From Anaerolineales bacterium (lineage in GTDB: Bacteria > Chloroflexota > Anaerolineae > 4572-78 > J111), in assembly GCA_015075405.1 (NCBI GenBank), contig JABTUK010000002.1, forward strand, positions 1,240,001 to 1,304,000: a DNA stretch of 64,000 bases. The letters are read 5' to 3'. The notes below the pieces were generated by a model. The model did no database searches and was not told the DNA's origin. It was given only the letters and a program-made list of their open reading frames with translations. This document shows, piece by piece, positions 60,945 to 64,000 of this stretch. The position numbers and the translations under genes were made by a program. The first letter of the stretch is position 1, and each line of letters opens with the position of its first letter.

Positions 60945-61598
60945 TTAGGTATCCGGGCTAATCAGCCCTACTCGAATGGCATAACGCACCAACCCGGCGA
61001 TGTCGTGAATATCCAGCCGCTCCATCAATTGGGTGCGGTAGGTTTCGACGGTTTTGACGCTGAGGTTCAAAATGCGGGCAATTTCTTTGGTGGTCTGGCC
61101 TTCGGCAATAAGCTGCAAAATCTCCCGCTGGCGGGGGGTCAACTGCTCAAACGAGTTCGGCTGGCTGCCGACACGCTGCACATATTCGGCAATCACGTGC
61201 TTTGATACCGCCGGACTCAGATACATTTCACCCCGCATCACCGCCCTGACGGCTAATTCGAGTTCGGTAGTGCCGGCGTCTTTAAGCAAGTAACCCACAG
61301 CGCCGCTGCGCAAAGCCCGCAGCACATACTCTTCGTGGGCGTGCATTGACAGAATAATAATGCGGGTCTGCGGCAACTCATCAAGGGCCTGGGCGGCCGC
61401 TTCCAGCCCATTCAGGCCCGGCATGCCAATATCCATCAAAACGACATCCGGTTGGTGCAAGGTTATCAAGCGCAGCGCTTCCCGGCCGTCGCCGGCTTCG
61501 GCCACCACCTCCATATCGGGCAGGCTTTGCAACAGGGCGCGAAAACCGGCCCGGACCAGGGCATGATCGTCGGCCAACAAAACTCGGATTGGTTTCAT
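60945..61598 (-). CDS. NarL/FixJ-type response regulator
   Basis: This is a 217-residue DNA-binding regulator. The receiver has VLLADDHALVRAGFRALLQS, phospho-Asp in VVLMDIGMPGLNG (about 55), the IIILSMHAHEEY switch and LLKDAGTTEL. The LuxR-type helix-turn-helix is QLTPRQREILQLIAEGQTTK then EIARILNLSVKTVETYRTQL. It is coupled by a four-base overlap to the HisKA_3 kinase upstream, making a classical two-component pair. Confidence 0.96.
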   Translation of the reverse strand: MKPIRVLLADDHALVRAGFRALLQSLPDMEVVAEAGDGREALRLITLHQPDVVLMDIGMPGLNGLEAAAQALDELPQTRIIILSMHAHEEYVLRALRSGAVGYLLKDAGTTELELAVRAVMRGEMYLSPAVSKHVIAEYVQRVGSQPNSFEQLTPRQREILQLIAEGQTTKEIARILNLSVKTVETYRTQLMERLDIHDIAGLVRYAIRVGLISPDT

Positions 61599-62944
61599 GC
61601 CAATCTATCCTCCGCCCAAGCCGGGGGCAGAGGCAGAAAAACCCGAATTTGGGTCCCCTGGCCAGGCGCGGACTCCAATTCAAAGCGCCCCCCCAGCAGC
61701 GAAACCCGTTCTTGCATCCCCACCAGGCCCAACCCTTTGCCATAAGCTATCCGCTTTAGGGTCGGCTCGACTTCAAAACCCAGGCCGTCATCGCCGATGA
61801 CCAACTGCAATTCCTTGTCATGCCGCTGCAAATCAACCCGAATAGTTTGAGCCTGAGCATGGCGCAAAGCATTGGTCAGCGCCTCTTGAACCAGGCGGAA
61901 ACAAACCGTTTCCAGGTTGGCCGGAAGCTGTAAATCAGGCGGGGTAACGGTGAGATGCGCGCTCAGACCGGCCCAGCGAGCCTGGCGGTCCAAATACCAG
62001 CGCAGGGTTGCCACCAGGCCCAGGTCGTCCAGGAGTGAAGGGCGTAAATCAAGCGAAAGGTTGCGTACCTGCTGGATGGCCTGCTCCACGATATCCATAC
62101 TCTCCTGCAAAGAGGCAGTCAGGTCCGAGACCCCAGAGCGGCGCTGCATGGCTTGTAGATTTATTTTCACGGCGGTCAGGGTTTGGCCGATCTCGTCGTG
62201 CAATTCGCGGGCAATGTGTCGACGCTCGGCTTCCTGCGCGTCAACCAATTGCTGCGAAAGGAGCTGCAACCGCTCAAATAAACGGGCTTTGACCAGGGCC
62301 ACTGCTGTCAGGTTGGCAAAGGATTGCAGAATTTGCAGCCGGTCGGGGGTAAAATAGTCCGGCTGGCGGCTGTAGACACTCATCACGCCCAAAACATCAT
62401 CATTATGAAGCAGCGGCAGGGCGGCCAGGGAATAGGCATCGTCGGTTAAGGTAGGCGGCTGGATCTGTCTGGTCCCAGTCTCAAAATAGTGACCGGTTGC
62501 CGCCTGGGCAGTACGAATAGCCTGGTGGATCAAATCCTGTCCGGCCAGGTTACGAGTCCAGGGATGATCGGGCGGATAGACAGCCGCCGGATGAAGCTCG
62601 ACTTCGTTGTTGGTGAGTAACCCCACCCAACTCAGTTGTAGGTCAAATCGGCTGACCATCAACTGGCAGGCCGTTTGCAGCGTTGTCTCGATATTGTTTT
62701 GGCTCAAAAAAACCTGTGAAGCCTCAAAAAGCACGGCCAAATCGGCGGCGTTCTGGCGCAGCGTCTTTTCAGCTTGCTTAAGCTCCCCAATTTTTAGGTT
62801 AAGATCACGGGCATAAAGGATGGTTTGTTGGTAAGCAATTTTCAATTTTTGGGGATTATCTATGAGCGAGGCTTCAACTGGGGCAGGCTCGGTCAAATTA
62901 GTATCGGCATCGGCTGAAGGAGCTTTGGCCTTTGAATTATCCAT
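61595..62944 (-). CDS. GAF-containing histidine kinase of the HisKA_3 (NarX/DesK) class
   Basis: ATG 62944 (MDNSKAKAPS) is preferred over the TTG at 62962 because AGGAT lies five to nine bases upstream, giving 449 residues. A coiled-coil start (LKIAYQQTILYARDLNLKIG) leads to a GAF domain (QVFLSQNNIETTLQTACQLM to LGVMSVYSRQPDYFTPDRLQ). The dimerisation box holds the phospho-His in RRHIARELHDEIGQTLTAVK. The ATPase has CFRLVQEALTNALRHAQAQT, IGDDGLGF and GKGLGLVGMQERV. No membrane helices, so it senses a cytoplasmic signal for the NarL-type partner. Confidence 0.95.
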   Translation of the reverse strand: MDNSKAKAPSADADTNLTEPAPVEASLIDNPQKLKIAYQQTILYARDLNLKIGELKQAEKTLRQNAADLAVLFEASQVFLSQNNIETTLQTACQLMVSRFDLQLSWVGLLTNNEVELHPAAVYPPDHPWTRNLAGQDLIHQAIRTAQAATGHYFETGTRQIQPPTLTDDAYSLAALPLLHNDDVLGVMSVYSRQPDYFTPDRLQILQSFANLTAVALVKARLFERLQLLSQQLVDAQEAERRHIARELHDEIGQTLTAVKINLQAMQRRSGVSDLTASLQESMDIVEQAIQQVRNLSLDLRPSLLDDLGLVATLRWYLDRQARWAGLSAHLTVTPPDLQLPANLETVCFRLVQEALTNALRHAQAQTIRVDLQRHDKELQLVIGDDGLGFEVEPTLKRIAYGKGLGLVGMQERVSLLGGRFELESAPGQGTQIRVFLPLPPAWAEDRLA

Positions 62945-62962
62945 AGCGATCCTGGCTCCCAA

Positions 62963-63790
62963 TTATTGGGGGAGTTGTAAGACATAGCCGCGTTTCCGCA
63001 CGGTATGGAGCAGCGGCGTGTACGGAATGAGGCTATTAATTTTGTGGCGCAAACGGCAGATATGAGGCCGGACAATATTTTGAGCTTCTCTTTCGCTGGC
63101 GCTGTAACCCCAGCCGGTCTGGATAAGATCACGGCAGGAAAGAACCTGGTCGGGAGACATCATTAAACTGGCTAAAATGGCCGTTTCACCTTCGGTCAAG
63201 TGTAAGGATTGCGTCTTTTCACCCGCCACCATCAGCAATCGTTTATGGCGGTCAAGCGTGAGCGGATGCAGATAAAGGGTATCCAAGAGGTCGGGCGGTA
63301 TCATCGCCGGAGCCGCGGCCGGTTCTGTCTGGCGCAGCACCTCCAGGGCCTCACCCATCACCTCGACCAGCCGCTGGCGTTGTCGCTGCCCGGCCCGTTT
63401 TTCCAGAGAGCGGGTGACTACTCTGGCGATTTCCTGGAGGCTGGCCGGCTTTTGCAAGTAATCTATGGCCTCGGATTTTACGGCGGCGATGGCGCTTTCC
63501 AGGGTGGCGTGGCCGGTCAGGATGACAATTAACAATTCCGGACACAACTGGCGGGCGCGGGCCATCACCTCGATGCCATCCAGGCCGGGAGGCATGCGCA
63601 TGTCCAGCAGCATCAGGTCGTAAACATTTTGGGTCAACATCAGCAGCGCCTCCTGGCCGCTGGCTGCTTCTTCAACGGTATAGCCCAACAAACTTAGAGC
63701 ACGACCCACCGATGACCGGATGTTGGGTTCGTCGTCAACAATCAACAAGCGAATCCCCAGGTTAGTTGGCGCGTAGGTTGAGGGTGTCAT
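62963..63790 (-). CDS. response regulator: NtrC-like receiver fused to an OmpR-like winged helix
   Basis: This is a 275-residue protein. The receiver (RLLIVDDEPNIRSSVGRALS, phospho-Asp in LMLLDMRMPPGLDG at about 65, then ILTGHATLESAIAAVKSEAI, DYLQKPASLQEI) has the sequence style of NtrC-family receivers, which normally sit before AAA+ domains. The output is instead a winged helix (LTEGETAILASLMMSPDQVL, IVRPHICRLRHKINS, LHTVRKRGYVLQLPQ) like OmpR/PhoB. It overlaps the upstream partial kinase gene by 29 bases, so that kinase is its probable partner. Confidence 0.92.
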   Translation of the reverse strand: MTPSTYAPTNLGIRLLIVDDEPNIRSSVGRALSLLGYTVEEAASGQEALLMLTQNVYDLMLLDMRMPPGLDGIEVMARARQLCPELLIVILTGHATLESAIAAVKSEAIDYLQKPASLQEIARVVTRSLEKRAGQRQRQRLVEVMGEALEVLRQTEPAAAPAMIPPDLLDTLYLHPLTLDRHKRLLMVAGEKTQSLHLTEGETAILASLMMSPDQVLSCRDLIQTGWGYSASEREAQNIVRPHICRLRHKINSLIPYTPLLHTVRKRGYVLQLPQ

Positions 63791-64000
63791 CTGTTATCTC
63801 CATACTCGGCGGGGATGGCAGCGTGACGGTAAAAGCTACCCCTTGCTGGTTCTCCAAATTTTCCGCCGTGATAGAACCGCCGTGCTGATGCACCAGGTTC
63901 TGACTGACCCACAGGCCCAAACCGCTGCCTTCGGGCTTGGTGGTAAAAAAAGGCTCAAAAATGCGCGACAGCGCCTCGGCGGGAATGGCCGGGCCGCTGT
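63762..64000 (-). CDS. C-terminal ATPase domain of a histidine kinase, 5' part outside the window
   Basis: A frame open from the right edge reads [20 protein letters not shown] then SGLGLWVSQNLVHQHGGSIT and GVAFTVTLPSPPSME, the F and G2 boxes of a HATPase_c domain, and ends at TAA 63762-63764. The stop lies 29 bases inside the regulator gene, so the two are translationally coupled. The sensor domain cannot be seen. Confidence 0.93.
   Translation of the reverse strand, partial: SGPAIPAEALSRIFEPFFTTKPEGSGLGLWVSQNLVHQHGGSITAENLENQQGVAFTVTLPSPPSMEITDDTLNLRAN

Overview
The window most likely comes from an environmental Chloroflexota (Anaerolineae-like) bacterium. This is inferred from gene content: several very large GT-C glycosyltransferases with sandwich-like tails, a giant multi-PAS hybrid kinase, Rhs proteins with Thr/Pro stalks, and a glmS ribozyme. 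No rRNA, tRNA or CRISPR array was seen, so the taxonomy is not proven.

Layout. (1) 1-16222, minus strand: a glycosylation operon with three large GT-C glycosyltransferases, a GT2 polyprenyl-phosphate-type sugar transferase, a methyltransferase, another GT-C enzyme and a YfhO-like membrane protein cut by the left edge. GT2 enzymes of this type charge a lipid carrier and GT-C enzymes use such carriers on the outer face of the membrane. (2) 16356-18741: decayed mobile DNA (REP-associated transposase, IS4-like and IS110 remnants) that has truncated a brnT toxin and a methyltransferase. (3) 18803-26270: mostly housekeeping: two tandem coiled-coil/GAF proteins, ftsY, a lipoprotein, scpB, rluB-like, cmk, and glmS behind a glmS ribozyme. 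(4) 26332-36840: an accessory island with an IS5-like remnant inside an Rhs fragment, two toxin-antitoxin modules, and a frame-broken Rhs toxin locus followed by a candidate membrane-anchored immunity protein. (5) 36935-45993: a second run of three large GT-C glycosyltransferases. (6) 46055-50441: an MBL-STAS fusion, argJ, and trpB2 with a possible leader terminator. (7) 50594-64000: a phosphorelay cluster with a 944-aa hybrid kinase, a 2046-aa kinase with nine PAS domains, receiver proteins, a NarL-type pair, and a further regulator/kinase pair cut by the right edge.

The most unusual signal is not a gene. The window is peppered with short tandem tracts whose unit is almost always exactly 7 bp, or 8 bp in a second class, but whose unit sequence differs from place to place. 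They lie next to stop codons, form hairpins between genes and, strikingly, sit in frame inside the GT-C genes. There they recur at the same few loops in different paralogs with unrelated sequences, while two paralogs have none. Together with longer dispersed repeats (a TGTCCTGAGCGAAGTCGAAG element, a TGTCATTTCGA inverted-repeat element, and a GGAGATTG-ACGCTT element also present inside argJ), this suggests an active process that deposits or expands short repeats and is tolerated in exposed loops.
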